A stretch of DNA of 14,080 bases from Candidatus Cardinium hertigii (lineage in GTDB: Bacteria > Bacteroidota > Bacteroidia > Cytophagales_A > Amoebophilaceae): the NCBI RefSeq assembly GCF_003788695.1, contig NZ_RARA01000022.1:47367-61446 (forward strand), given 5' to 3'. Shown here in pieces: positions 5,095 to 13,564 of this stretch. Position 1 is the first letter of the stretch. Each line of letters opens with the position of its first letter. A program made the translations under genes and the position numbers. The notes under the pieces were generated by a model. That model ran no database searches. It worked only from the letters and a program-made list of their open reading frames with translations, and was not told the DNA's origin.

Positions 5095-7908
5095 ATGTTA
5101 GATAAACTGAGTCCAAAGGACTTTATTATTATCAAAGGCGCTAGCATGCATAATCTTAAAAATTTGAGTGTAGCCATTCCACGCAATCAGCTCGTAGTGG
5201 TTACCGGATTATCTGGCTCTGGTAAATCATCTTTAATTTTAGATACGCTTTTTGTAGAAGCCCAGCGGATGTATATAGAGAGCTTAAGTGCCTATGCGCG
5301 GCAGTTTTTAGGAAAGGTAGAAAAGCCTCCTGTCGACTCTATTCGAGGCCTTGCGCCTGCTATTGCCATTCAGCAGCATCTAGTCAATAAAAATCCGCGT
5401 TCTACCATAGGTACGGTTACAGAACTTTGTGATTACCTCAATTTGCTGTATGCCCGTATAGGTACCACCTATTCTCCCATCAGTGGCCAAAAAGTAAAAA
5501 AAGATAGTGTCTCTGACGTAGTGGATTACATCTATCAACAAGAGCATGGAACCAAGGTATTGATACTGTATCCTATGGTAATAGCAGATAAAGAGAAGAT
5601 AATGGATAAGCTAAGGGTAGAGCAGCGCAAAGGTTTTACCAGAATCATGCAAGGCAATAAGCTGTTTGATATAGAAACATTATTAGAGGGCAGGGAGCAG
5701 TTGGACCTAGATCAACCCATGTATGGGTTGGTAGACCGCATTGTGGTCAAAAAGGAAGAGCAAGATCATCCATATAAATATAGGATAGCAGATTCTGTTC
5801 AGGTAGCTTTTTTTGAAGGAATGGGCACTGCAGTAGTAGACCTAGTCGGTCTAGGGCGGAAGACCTTTTCGGATCGATTTGAATTAGATGGGATACTATT
5901 TGAACTGCCTACGGTGCATTTTTTCAGCTTTAATACGCCGCATGGCGCTTGTAAGAGCTGTGAGGGCACAGGGCAAATAGTGCATATAGATGAAAAAAAA
6001 GTTGTGCCCAACCCGGAGCTTTCCCTGGTAGCAGGTGCTATAGCGCCTTGGAATGGGCCAGTCATGCGCAAATGGTTTTCACCCCTTTTGGGAGGGGGTA
6101 CAACGCCCCGTTTTCCCATACATACCCCTTATAGCAGCTTAACAGCCGCTCAAAAAAAAATTTTATGGCAAGGTAGTGGTGATTTTGCAGGTATTTATGC
6201 ATTTTTCGATTTTTGTTCCACCCAAACCGATAAAATTCAATATCGCGTATTGCTCTCCCGTTATCGTGGCAAAATACAATGCCCTGCTTGTCGCGGTACG
6301 CGTGTGCGTTCAGATGCACATTATGTTAAAATTCACAACCATTCCATTGTCGATCTGTTATGGATGCCCATTCATCAGCTGATTGTTTTTTTTGATGATA
6401 TAGCTCTTACAGAACGAGAGGCCCATATTGCCCAAAGAATTTTATCAGAAATTAAAAACAGATTACGTTATTTAGCAGAGGTAGGGTTAGGGTATTTAAC
6501 CCTAAGTAGGCCTATAGTTACGCTATCTGGAGGTGAGCATCAAAGAATTAAATTGGCTACTGCATTGGGCAGTCCCCTTTTTGGCACCATCTATATTTTG
6601 GATGAACCCACCATTGGGCTACATCCGCGTGATACCGTTCAGCTGGTGAAGATACTCTTAGATTTAAAAAATCAGGGCAATACCGTAATCGTAATAGAGC
6701 ATGAAGAGTTGGTAATGCGTGCAGCCGATTCCCTTATTGAAATAGGCCCCGAAGCAGGTGCTAAGGGCGGGTTCCTCGTTTTTCAAGGAAGCTTTCCAGC
6801 ATTGCTGCAAGCTACGGGGAGTCATACGGCACAATATATAAATGGCATAGCTACGTTACCCCTACCCAGCCATAGACGTAGCTGGCGCAACCACCTGCTT
6901 ATTATGCAGGCAAGCCTGCATAATCTTAAGCAGGTTACCGTAACCATTCCGTTGCATGTTTTAACCGTGGTTACCGGTGTTAGTGGATCAGGCAAATCCA
7001 CTTTGATCAAGGAAGTGCTTTATCCTGCATTAGAACAACATTTTGCTAGCACATTGGAGAAAGTACAGATCCCATCAGGGCAAAAAGCCGAGGCCACCTT
7101 ATCTGGTGACCTGCATGCTATTAAGGCCGTAGAGTTAGTCAATCAAAGCCCATTGGGTAAATCTTCCCGTTCTAACCCAGCTACCTATTTAGGCATTTAC
7201 GACTATATTAGAGACCTTTTTGTTCAAGCACCGTTAGCCCGGTCGCGCAACTATCGGGCAGGCCATTTTTCATTTAATTCAGACAAGGGACAGTGTGCGA
7301 GTTGCCATGGGGAGGGGCAACAGAAGATAGAAATGCAATTTATGGCAGATATTTATTTGCCCTGCGAAAGCTGCAGAGGAAGTCGTTTTAAGCCTGAAAT
7401 ACTTGAAGTAACCTATGGTGGAAAGCACATGGCTGAAGTATTGCATATGACGGTAGAGGAGGCATCGGTTTTTTTTGCTGATCACGGCCCCATAGGTCAT
7501 AAGTTAAAGCTATTACAAGAAGTAGGGCTGGGGTATGTACCTTTGGGACAATCTGTTAGTTCTTTAAGTGGCGGCGAGGGGCAGCGGCTTAAGTTGGCCT
7601 ATTATTTAGAGAAGCAGCTAGTAGACCAACCTATTTTATTTATATTTGATGAACCTACCACTGGTCTCCATATGCATGACGTACATACATTATTAATAGC
7701 CATTCATGCACTGGTCAATCAGGGGCATACCGTTATCGTCATTGAACACAATATAGATGTAATGCGCCATGCAGATTGGTTAATTGATTTAGGCCCTGGT
7801 GGAGGAGAACAAGGAGGGCAAGTGGTATTTACCGGCAGGCCAGAGGAGCTTATTAAAATAGAGGGAAACCATACGGCCTATTTTTTAAAGCAAAAAATGC
7901 AGCAATAA
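5095..7908 (+). CDS. uvrA: Excinuclease ABC subunit UvrA
   Basis: The damage-sensing ATPase of nucleotide excision repair; it loads UvrB on lesions. Two ABC modules are complete. Counting from the ATG at 5095, Walker A motifs lie at about 38 (GLSGSGKSS) and 628 (GVSGSGKST), signatures LSGGEHQR at 477 and LSGGEGQR at 824, and Walker B motifs ILDEPTIGLH at about 501 and FDEPTTGLH at 852. The C-terminal zinc module is intact: Cys734-x2-Cys737-x19-Cys757-x2-Cys760. Further CxxC pairs lie at 286/289 and 396/399. The length, about 937 aa, is normal. A GTG at 5083 could add four residues; I prefer the ATG. UvrB and UvrC are not in the window. The nearby PolA-type nuclease cannot replace the repair-synthesis step, as it lacks a polymerase. 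Confidence 0.97.
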   Translation: MLDKLSPKDFIIIKGASMHNLKNLSVAIPRNQLVVVTGLSGSGKSSLILDTLFVEAQRMYIESLSAYARQFLGKVEKPPVDSIRGLAPAIAIQQHLVNKNPRSTIGTVTELCDYLNLLYARIGTTYSPISGQKVKKDSVSDVVDYIYQQEHGTKVLILYPMVIADKEKIMDKLRVEQRKGFTRIMQGNKLFDIETLLEGREQLDLDQPMYGLVDRIVVKKEEQDHPYKYRIADSVQVAFFEGMGTAVVDLVGLGRKTFSDRFELDGILFELPTVHFFSFNTPHGACKSCEGTGQIVHIDEKKVVPNPELSLVAGAIAPWNGPVMRKWFSPLLGGGTTPRFPIHTPYSSLTAAQKKILWQGSGDFAGIYAFFDFCSTQTDKIQYRVLLSRYRGKIQCPACRGTRVRSDAHYVKIHNHSIVDLLWMPIHQLIVFFDDIALTEREAHIAQRILSEIKNRLRYLAEVGLGYLTLSRPIVTLSGGEHQRIKLATALGSPLFGTIYILDEPTIGLHPRDTVQLVKILLDLKNQGNTVIVIEHEELVMRAADSLIEIGPEAGAKGGFLVFQGSFPALLQATGSHTAQYINGIATLPLPSHRRSWRNHLLIMQASLHNLKQVTVTIPLHVLTVVTGVSGSGKSTLIKEVLYPALEQHFASTLEKVQIPSGQKAEATLSGDLHAIKAVELVNQSPLGKSSRSNPATYLGIYDYIRDLFVQAPLARSRNYRAGHFSFNSDKGQCASCHGEGQQKIEMQFMADIYLPCESCRGSRFKPEILEVTYGGKHMAEVLHMTVEEASVFFADHGPIGHKLKLLQEVGLGYVPLGQSVSSLSGGEGQRLKLAYYLEKQLVDQPILFIFDEPTTGLHMHDVHTLLIAIHALVNQGHTVIVIEHNIDVMRHADWLIDLGPGGGEQGGQVVFTGRPEELIKIEGNHTAYFLKQKMQQ

Positions 7909-8137
7909 TTTGCATAGTATTTTTTTTTATGCTATCATTGTAATAGCGTTGTAGTAAGGTTGCTCGTAATACTGCAAAGAAAAGGCAGGACGGCAGGGCG
8001 GTATGTGGTATGGGAGGGCAGCTAGCATAGCAATGTAAATGTTAAAAGTAATGGTTATGCGTTATCGCTCCTGTAAGAGGTGAGAGCCCGTGCGGTAGCT
8101 GCAGTTTAATAGTTAATTAGCTTAAATTGAGCAATAA

Positions 8138-8154
8138 ATAAAATTTAATAGAAA
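8138..8154 (+). promoter_or_regulatory. Conserved 17-base leader before the first paralogue
   Basis: ATAAAATTTAATAGAAA directly precedes the ATG; the same block, with one A-to-G change, precedes the second paralogue at 10794-10810. It is A/T-only apart from one G and has no Shine-Dalgarno sequence, as is common in Bacteroidota. Its conservation ends sharply upstream, which suggests a translation-initiation region or the end of the duplicated unit. Confidence 0.6.
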
Positions 8155-10359
8155 ATGGTTTATAAAAAGATTACAGACAATATCCCATCATTATCCAGTT
8201 TGCTTTTGGCTGGTATAGTATTTGGGTCTAGTAACTGTCCAGGAAAAGATACTCCTGATGGTAAGGGTAAGGATGAAGAAACAAATGCGTCGCCTAAGCC
8301 GGTTCAAGAAAGCGAAACAAAGCTACCTCCCAGAACACCAGAAGACCAAACGAAGTTTGGGGATATATTTACAGTGCTTATAGAACTTGCGCAGATAGAT
8401 CACTTGAAACATGCACCTATGGTGATGGAGAAAAGTGATTTTGAAGGGCCTCAAGGAAAGTCGAATGTAGAAGCGCTATTCAAAAGTTTTGGTACTTCAC
8501 AAGCTTATCCTCCACGCAACACATATTTTACTGCGCTTGGTAATGCCGATATATTTACCTTTAAGAGTGGAGTAACAGGTTCAGGTGGGAGATTGGGCAG
8601 TAAGGCTGCATATGGTGAGGCAGTCAATGAGATTGCTAGAGTCTATAAGGGTCTTCATGAGTTTTATGAAGAAATGACAAAGCAGGCTAAGGATGGTGCC
8701 AGGGTGCCTGCGATACAACACTTGTTAAGTAGAGTTGAGACATTTTACAATAATAATATAATGAAAGAGGATCTTTTTGTAGGCGGTAGAGCTTTTCAGT
8801 CTGCATCTAAGCAAGTTAAAATACTTGATGGGGGGCACATGGCTAGGTTTATGACAAATCTAAAGAGTAATCGTGGAAGAGATATAATGCCTCGTGTTAT
8901 TGAATCAGTTTGGGTTAAGTTGAAAGTTCCTAATAATGCTTGCCAGAACTCACTTGTCGTTAATTCAAAAGCATTGCAGAGGGGATCGACTATACAGGGT
9001 GGTGAAGAAAATGATCCTTCCGGTAATCCTGTTGTCTGGAATGTAAGTGGGGAAAAGAACACACATATGCCGCATATTAAAAGAATTAATAATGTAACTA
9101 TGAATGGTGCTACTGAATCAGCCGGCTATATTCCACTTCCTGATAATAATGCTGCTACTCCTGTTCCTAATATTCAAGAAGCACCTTCAGGAATGGCGGC
9201 AAAAAAAACAACAGATAAATTGACATTCGGTCAGCTCTTTTTTGCCCTATTTACGGGCGTAAAAGATAGGGATATCTTTAGGTTAGAAGAAAATAGTAAA
9301 GACAAGGTTAAGTTTTTTACAAAGAATCCGACCTTCCAAACTTTACTAGAGGCGGCTAACAAAGGAGATGATGCGTTTGCTGAATATTTGGGTAAGCATA
9401 TAGAAAATTTGTCTAGCCAGTCTGGTAGTGTAGATGATATTTTTGTGATTCCGGATATTGGGTCGCTTAGAGATAGACTTATACCTAAAGATATAGAAAT
9501 TGCTGTTAAAAATATACCCGCTAATCTAGGTGGGACAGCATATGTTGCTGCTAATGCTACTACTGGTGCTGGGGTTACTCTTCCTGTGTCAGATCCGAAC
9601 TCTATAGTGGGTCAATTATTGAAGCGTATTTTCAGCGCGTCTAATTATAATCATCATACTGCTACTACAGATACTGGTGTGGGTATTGAAACGTTTCGTA
9701 CAGGCCTAGCGGCAATTGGTATAATGATGGATTATAACCTATCGTTTGAACAGAAGGTGTGTATTAAACTTGCTAATATACTGAGTCCTACTGCTAGCTT
9801 ATATAATTTGGCTTATAATACAGTTGATCCTGCTTCAGGTGAACAATTTTTATCTCACATGAAAACTTTGATCAATGCAGAAGCCAATGGTGCAATTGTG
9901 AAGAAAGAGAACGGTGGATATAAGCCTACACCAATAACTAATAAATTTCGAGTTGAGTTTAAAAACTTTGTTGATAGATTGCTTGAAAAGCAAGACGATA
10001 AGTCTATTACTTACGATAAGATTAAAGAGGACACTCGTGGAGATGTACCTAATACTAATCCTCTTGATAAAATATTTGATATCAAAAAGGTTAGGGATGC
10101 TATGGAGTCTGATTGTAATGCGATTAAATCTGTTCTTGAATCGGCTATGCGTATAGATCCTGTTCTTACTATTAAAGAAAAAGAGGTAGATTACACAAGA
10201 TATTTCAAAGTAAGTGGATTGTCAACGTCTAATTATAAGCGACTCGATGACATCAGGTTAAGGAATGTGCCAGTAATTAAGGATGTGGTTGAGGAAAAGA
10301 AGAAAAATGAAGTAATTGAAAAGACTGTTAAAGCTCCTGAAGTTCCACCGGCAGCGTAG
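8155..10359 (+). CDS. Predicted lipoprotein of unknown family, first paralogue (734 aa)
   Basis: I do not recognise this family. The N-terminus has two Lys, a hydrophobic core (SLLLAGIVFG) and SSNC with Cys28, a weak lipobox suggesting a lipid-anchored envelope protein; an acidic/Lys linker follows (about 29-62). Conserved with the second paralogue are FGDIF...QIDHLKHAPMVME (about 66-96), SNVEALFKSFGTS...NADIFTFKSG, GMAAKKTTDKLTFGQLFFALFTG (about 346-368), VCIKLA (about 536-541), IVKKENGGYKP (about 581-591) and DAMESDCNAIKSVLESAMRID (about 646-666). Three Cys beyond the anchor are shared: NNACQ, KVCIK and SDCNA. The C-terminal tail is Lys/Glu-rich. Between the blocks, at about 270-345 and 505-530, the two proteins differ. 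It is followed 78 bases later by an intrinsic terminator, so it is probably monocistronic. A secreted host-interaction role is conceivable but unsupported by any motif. Confidence 0.85.
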   Translation: MVYKKITDNIPSLSSLLLAGIVFGSSNCPGKDTPDGKGKDEETNASPKPVQESETKLPPRTPEDQTKFGDIFTVLIELAQIDHLKHAPMVMEKSDFEGPQGKSNVEALFKSFGTSQAYPPRNTYFTALGNADIFTFKSGVTGSGGRLGSKAAYGEAVNEIARVYKGLHEFYEEMTKQAKDGARVPAIQHLLSRVETFYNNNIMKEDLFVGGRAFQSASKQVKILDGGHMARFMTNLKSNRGRDIMPRVIESVWVKLKVPNNACQNSLVVNSKALQRGSTIQGGEENDPSGNPVVWNVSGEKNTHMPHIKRINNVTMNGATESAGYIPLPDNNAATPVPNIQEAPSGMAAKKTTDKLTFGQLFFALFTGVKDRDIFRLEENSKDKVKFFTKNPTFQTLLEAANKGDDAFAEYLGKHIENLSSQSGSVDDIFVIPDIGSLRDRLIPKDIEIAVKNIPANLGGTAYVAANATTGAGVTLPVSDPNSIVGQLLKRIFSASNYNHHTATTDTGVGIETFRTGLAAIGIMMDYNLSFEQKVCIKLANILSPTASLYNLAYNTVDPASGEQFLSHMKTLINAEANGAIVKKENGGYKPTPITNKFRVEFKNFVDRLLEKQDDKSITYDKIKEDTRGDVPNTNPLDKIFDIKKVRDAMESDCNAIKSVLESAMRIDPVLTIKEKEVDYTRYFKVSGLSTSNYKRLDDIRLRNVPVIKDVVEEKKKNEVIEKTVKAPEVPPAA

Positions 10360-10437
10360 TTAAAAGCGGCTATTAAAGCTTCTATAGCTACTGCTTAAGT
10401 GTATTAGTTTGTTTTATCTTTTAAATTATATATTAGC

Positions 10438-10473
10438 ATTGGGGATCAACTTTGGTGGGTCCCCAATTTTTTA
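10438..10473 (+). terminator. Intrinsic terminator of the first paralogue
   Basis: ATTGGGGA (10438-10445) pairs perfectly with TCCCCAAT (10460-10467) around a 14-base loop, followed by a run of T. It lies 78 bases after the stop codon. A near-identical terminator occurs at 14041-14076, after the second paralogue. Confidence 0.9.
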
Positions 10474-10494
10474 TTATATAGGTAAAGGTAGTTT

Positions 10495-10708
10495 GTATCC
10501 TTCACTTGCGTGGTAGCAATGGCATCCGTTCACTCAATGGCGTCAACTTAAGGCAATTCATGATTAGCCTACCCTCCTATTCTACTTGGTTATCAATAAC
10601 AACTAAACCTTAAGTTGACGCCATTGTCCGTTCACTTGCGGGCTAGCCATATTTTATAGATTATTGATGATTTTATCCATAAGTTGACGCCATTGGATGA
10701 ACGGATAC
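10495..10708. repeat. 214-bp repeat unit bounded by GTATCC(G)TTCA inverted ends
   Basis: The left end GTATCCTTCA (10495-10504, one G missing) and the right end TGAACGGATAC (10698-10708) are inverted copies. The same ends bound a 549-bp unit at 13478-14026. Inside lie a complete 92-bp element (10535-10626) and a solo terminal repeat TAAGTTGACGCCATTG (10680-10695). No transposase is encoded, so this is a composite of element relics, and its outer boundary is an inference from the shared ends. Confidence 0.55.
10535..10626 (-). mobile_element. 92-bp miniature element (MITE), copy A, IS231/IS4-like ends
   Basis: Perfect 19-bp terminal inverted repeats CAATGGCGTCAACTTAAGG enclose 54 bases. A 10-bp direct repeat TCCGTTCACT lies on both sides (10525-10534 and 10627-10636), like a target-site duplication. 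The end resembles IS231 termini as I remember them (CATGCCCATCAACTTAAG), and IS4-family elements of that group make 10-12-bp duplications. It is therefore probably non-autonomous and moved by an IS4-family transposase encoded elsewhere. Copy B at 13922-14013 has the same length and lies in the opposite orientation. Confidence 0.85.
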
Positions 10709-10793
10709 AGATTTTAGATACACTTCCACAATATTCGCAATAGTGCATACAATAATATTATAGATATTAACCAATACATATAAAATACTATAC

Positions 10794-10810
10794 ATAAAAT
10801 TTGATAGAAA
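10794..10810 (+). promoter_or_regulatory. Conserved 17-base leader before the second paralogue
   Basis: ATAAAATTTGATAGAAA matches the block before the first paralogue with one substitution, and the next 80 or so coding bases are also close to identical. Upstream similarity stops here. Confidence 0.6.
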
Positions 10811-13471
10811 ATGGTTTATAAAAAGATTACAAACAACATCTCATCATTATCCAGTTTTCTTTTGGCTGGTGTAGTATTTGGGTCTAGTAGCTGTCCAAAA
10901 GACGGTACTACTACTGAAAAATTATCTGAAAGGCCTACGGATACTCGAAGAAGCAGTTCAGTTGAGAATCCCAGAACAGGAGAAGACAAAAAGAAATTTG
11001 GGGATATATTTAGAGAGCTTATACTGGCTGCGCAGATAGATCACTTGAAACATGCACCTATGGTGATGGAAGAAATCGATTTTGAAGGAGATCAAACCAA
11101 GTCGAATGTCGAAACGTTATTCAAAAGTTTTGGCACTTCGAAAGCTTATCCTCCACACAACGAGAATTTTACTGCGCTTGGTAATACCGATATATTTACT
11201 TTTAAGAGCGGAGCATCAGGTATTTCAGGTGGAAAGTTACACAGTAAGGTTGCATATGGTAGGGCGGTCAATGAGATTGCTAAAGTCTATCAGGGTCTTC
11301 ATGAGCTTTATAAGGGTATGGAAAAAGCGGCTGAGGACGGTGCCAGGGTGCCTGAGATAGAACAGTTGTTAAGTAAGTGCATAAAATTCTATCAGGATGA
11401 TATAAAAAAGGAAGGTCGTTTTGTAGGCGGTAGAGCTTTTCAAGCTGGAAAAAAGGAAGTTAAAATACTTCCTGGGCCAAATATGGCTAAGTTTATGAAC
11501 AATGCTGATCGTGCAAAAGGGGTAATGGAGGGTGCCATTGGACCGGTCTGGGTTAAGCTAAAAGTGCATAAAGATGCCTGCCAGGCGTTAGATGATGCAA
11601 AACAAGCATGCAAAAGAGGATGGGCTATAAAGCATAGCTGGAAGGTAAATGGGGAAAAGAACATAATGATGCCGGAGATTGCAAAAATTGATAATAGTAC
11701 GGGGAGTGCAAATTATACTGCAAATCCTACGGCTGTTACTGTTGCATCTCCAGGAATGGCGGCAAAAAAAACAGCAACGAATTTGACATTCGGTCAGCTC
11801 TTTTTTGCCCTATTTACGGGTGTAAAAGAGAAAGATATCTTTTCGCTAGAAGATGGTAATGCTGCTGACAAGGTTAGGTTTATTACAAAGGATCCGCCTT
11901 TCCAATCTTTGCTAAACAAAGCTAAGGAATCAGAGGATGCGTTTGCTGAGTATTTGGGTAAGCATATAGCAAATTTGCCTACACAAGCTGGTGATGAAAA
12001 TGACCTTTTTGTGGTTCCGGATATGGAGGCGCTTAAAGATACACTTATACCTAGTAGTTTAGAAAACAGCGCTACAGTTATGGGCCCAAATATGGGCGGG
12101 AATGCATATAATCTAGCTACTGATACTCTTATTACTGCTGTTGCTAATGCTGTTGCTGCTGGTGCTGGCAATAATGCTGATAATATTAATATTATTGTTA
12201 ATGCTATTGTTACTGCTGCTACTGGAGCTATTGAAGCTACTGTTCGTGCTGCTTATAATGCTGTTGATAATGAAGCTATTAAAGATACTGTTCGTGATGC
12301 TGTTGCTGCTATTAATGCTACTCATGCTGTTGTTACTGTTCGTGCTGTTGAAAATGCTGTTGAAGCTGCTGTTGAAGCTGTTGTTGAAGCTACTGCTGTT
12401 CGTCGTGTTGTTGTTCATGCTATTCGTGCTTTTGTTTATCCTGTTGTTCGTGCTACTGATTCTGCTGCTGCTGATGCTGCTGTTAATGATGCTGTTAATA
12501 CTGTTTTTAATGATGCTTATAGGGCTGTTCGGGCTCATGTTGTGAGTCGTATTACAACAGCTATTGTTCCTGCTGATGCTGCTGTTTATACTGTTGCTGA
12601 CGCTGTTGCTGGCGCTGTTGCTGGCGCTGTTGTTGATACGCTTGGTGATACGCTTGGTGATAATGTTATTACTATTGTTAATATTGCTAATGCTATTCGT
12701 ACTGCTACTGCTGCTGGTACTAGTGTTGCTGATGGTATTCGTGCTGTTGCTCGTAAAGCTGGTTCTGGCTCTGTATTAGAGGATTTATATAAAAATATGG
12801 TTGGTGCGTGTGGAATTACTTTAGGTAGTTTACCAGTGGAACAAGCGATTGAGCATATAGAGAAACTTGATAGTGTATCTAACGCTAACGCTAACGTAAC
12901 GTTTAATCAGAGGGTGTGTGCTAAAATTGCTAGGAAACTGGGAAGTAATCCTAGCGTAAAAAAAATCGCTTTTAGTAAAGATGTGGAGGACGGTAAAAGG
13001 TTATGTGATTACATTAAGAATGTGATCGATTCAGAAGCCGAGTATGCAATTGTGAAAAAAGAGGGCAGTGGATATAAGCCTACATCAATTACTAATAAAT
13101 TTCGAGATGCGTTTAATGCATTTGTTGATAAATTGCTTGAAAAGCAAAACGATCCATCTGTTACTTACGATCAGATTCGTAAGGATTCTGGTAATACATT
13201 TGATATCAGAAAGGTTAGGGATGCTATGGAGACTGATTGTAATGCGATTAAATCTGTTCTTGAATCGGCCATGCGTATAGATGATGTTCTTGCTATTAAA
13301 GAAAAAGAGATAGAATACAAAAGATATTTCACCGTAAGTGGATTGTCAACATCTAATTATAAGCATATCGATAACATTAGGTTAAAGGGTGTAGTGATTG
13401 AGGAAAAGAAGAAAAAGGAAGTGGTTAAAGAGGCTGTTAAAGTTCCAGAAACTATAAAAGGAAGGAGTTAA
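10811..13471 (+). CDS. Predicted lipoprotein of unknown family, second paralogue (886 aa)
   Basis: Paralogue of the gene at 8155, again without a recognised domain. The signal region ends FGSSSC with Cys28, then comes a different 30-residue linker. The shared blocks recur: FGDIF...QIDHLKHAPMVME, SNVETLFKSFGTS, GMAAKKTATNLTFGQLFFALFTG (about 315-337), RVCAKIA (about 700), IVKKEGSGYKP, DAMETDCNAIKSVLESAMRID and a Lys/Glu tail. The main difference is an insert of about 217 residues (436-652) rich in Ala, Val, Asn, Asp, Thr and Ile, replacing a short Ala/Thr-rich stretch of the first paralogue. The flanking blocks stay in frame, so the gene looks intact. It is probably monocistronic, but a 549-bp repeat unit now separates it from its terminator. 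The insert may be a helical spacer or exposed variable segment; this is inference. Confidence 0.85.
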   Translation: MVYKKITNNISSLSSFLLAGVVFGSSSCPKDGTTTEKLSERPTDTRRSSSVENPRTGEDKKKFGDIFRELILAAQIDHLKHAPMVMEEIDFEGDQTKSNVETLFKSFGTSKAYPPHNENFTALGNTDIFTFKSGASGISGGKLHSKVAYGRAVNEIAKVYQGLHELYKGMEKAAEDGARVPEIEQLLSKCIKFYQDDIKKEGRFVGGRAFQAGKKEVKILPGPNMAKFMNNADRAKGVMEGAIGPVWVKLKVHKDACQALDDAKQACKRGWAIKHSWKVNGEKNIMMPEIAKIDNSTGSANYTANPTAVTVASPGMAAKKTATNLTFGQLFFALFTGVKEKDIFSLEDGNAADKVRFITKDPPFQSLLNKAKESEDAFAEYLGKHIANLPTQAGDENDLFVVPDMEALKDTLIPSSLENSATVMGPNMGGNAYNLATDTLITAVANAVAAGAGNNADNINIIVNAIVTAATGAIEATVRAAYNAVDNEAIKDTVRDAVAAINATHAVVTVRAVENAVEAAVEAVVEATAVRRVVVHAIRAFVYPVVRATDSAAADAAVNDAVNTVFNDAYRAVRAHVVSRITTAIVPADAAVYTVADAVAGAVAGAVVDTLGDTLGDNVITIVNIANAIRTATAAGTSVADGIRAVARKAGSGSVLEDLYKNMVGACGITLGSLPVEQAIEHIEKLDSVSNANANVTFNQRVCAKIARKLGSNPSVKKIAFSKDVEDGKRLCDYIKNVIDSEAEYAIVKKEGSGYKPTSITNKFRDAFNAFVDKLLEKQNDPSVTYDQIRKDSGNTFDIRKVRDAMETDCNAIKSVLESAMRIDDVLAIKEKEIEYKRYFTVSGLSTSNYKHIDNIRLKGVVIEEKKKKEVVKEAVKVPETIKGRS
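12117..12768 (+). repeat. Ala/Val-rich low-complexity insert built from T-ending codons
   Basis: Almost every codon is GCT, GTT, ACT, AAT, GAT, CGT or ATT, so thymine occupies nearly all third positions, unlike the rest of the gene. Clear 12-bp tandem units appear at 12590-12637 (TVAD, AVAG, AVAG, AVVD) and two identical 12-bp units coding TLGD at 12638-12661. AV recurs every four residues (NAVEAAVEAVVEA), as in an amphipathic helix. The corresponding part of the first paralogue is only about 20 residues long. Confidence 0.85.
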
Positions 13472-13564
13472 AGCTGCGTATCCGTTCAGTCATGTGGCCC
13501 TATGCGTATCCGTGTTCGTACCAATTATAAATAGTGTAATAATGCAAGTCATAAAAAACGCGCC

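Larger units (their letters stand above)
10474..10793. other. Intergenic stretch between the paralogues
   Basis: No gene is visible in these bases. They are filled mainly by the GTATCC(G)TTCA-bounded unit (10495-10708) with its nested 92-bp element. After that, about 85 very AT-rich bases must contain the promoter of the second paralogue; several TATA-rich stretches exist, but none has a clear partner box. Confidence 0.6.

Noticed and set aside
7914..7935. Candidate terminator after uvrA (GCATA, T-rich loop, TATGC)
   Set aside because: Five-base AT-rich stem with the T-run inside the loop rather than after it; too weak to call.
8070..8115. Sequence resembling part of a group II intron (GAGAGCCCGTGCGGTAGCTGCAG-like hairpin region)
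   Set aside because: Only a short, loose resemblance; no reverse transcriptase, no domain V and no intron ends nearby.
12113..12538. Minus-strand open frame rich in Ser and Asn
   Set aside because: It is the exact complement of the Ala/Val T-ending codon tract (GCT/GTT read as AGC/AAC). The plus-strand frame is continuous with conserved blocks on both sides.
12141..12779. Plus-strand poly-Leu open frames that look like membrane proteins
   Set aside because: They arise from reading the same T-rich triplet tract one base out of frame; no homologous flanks and no start context.
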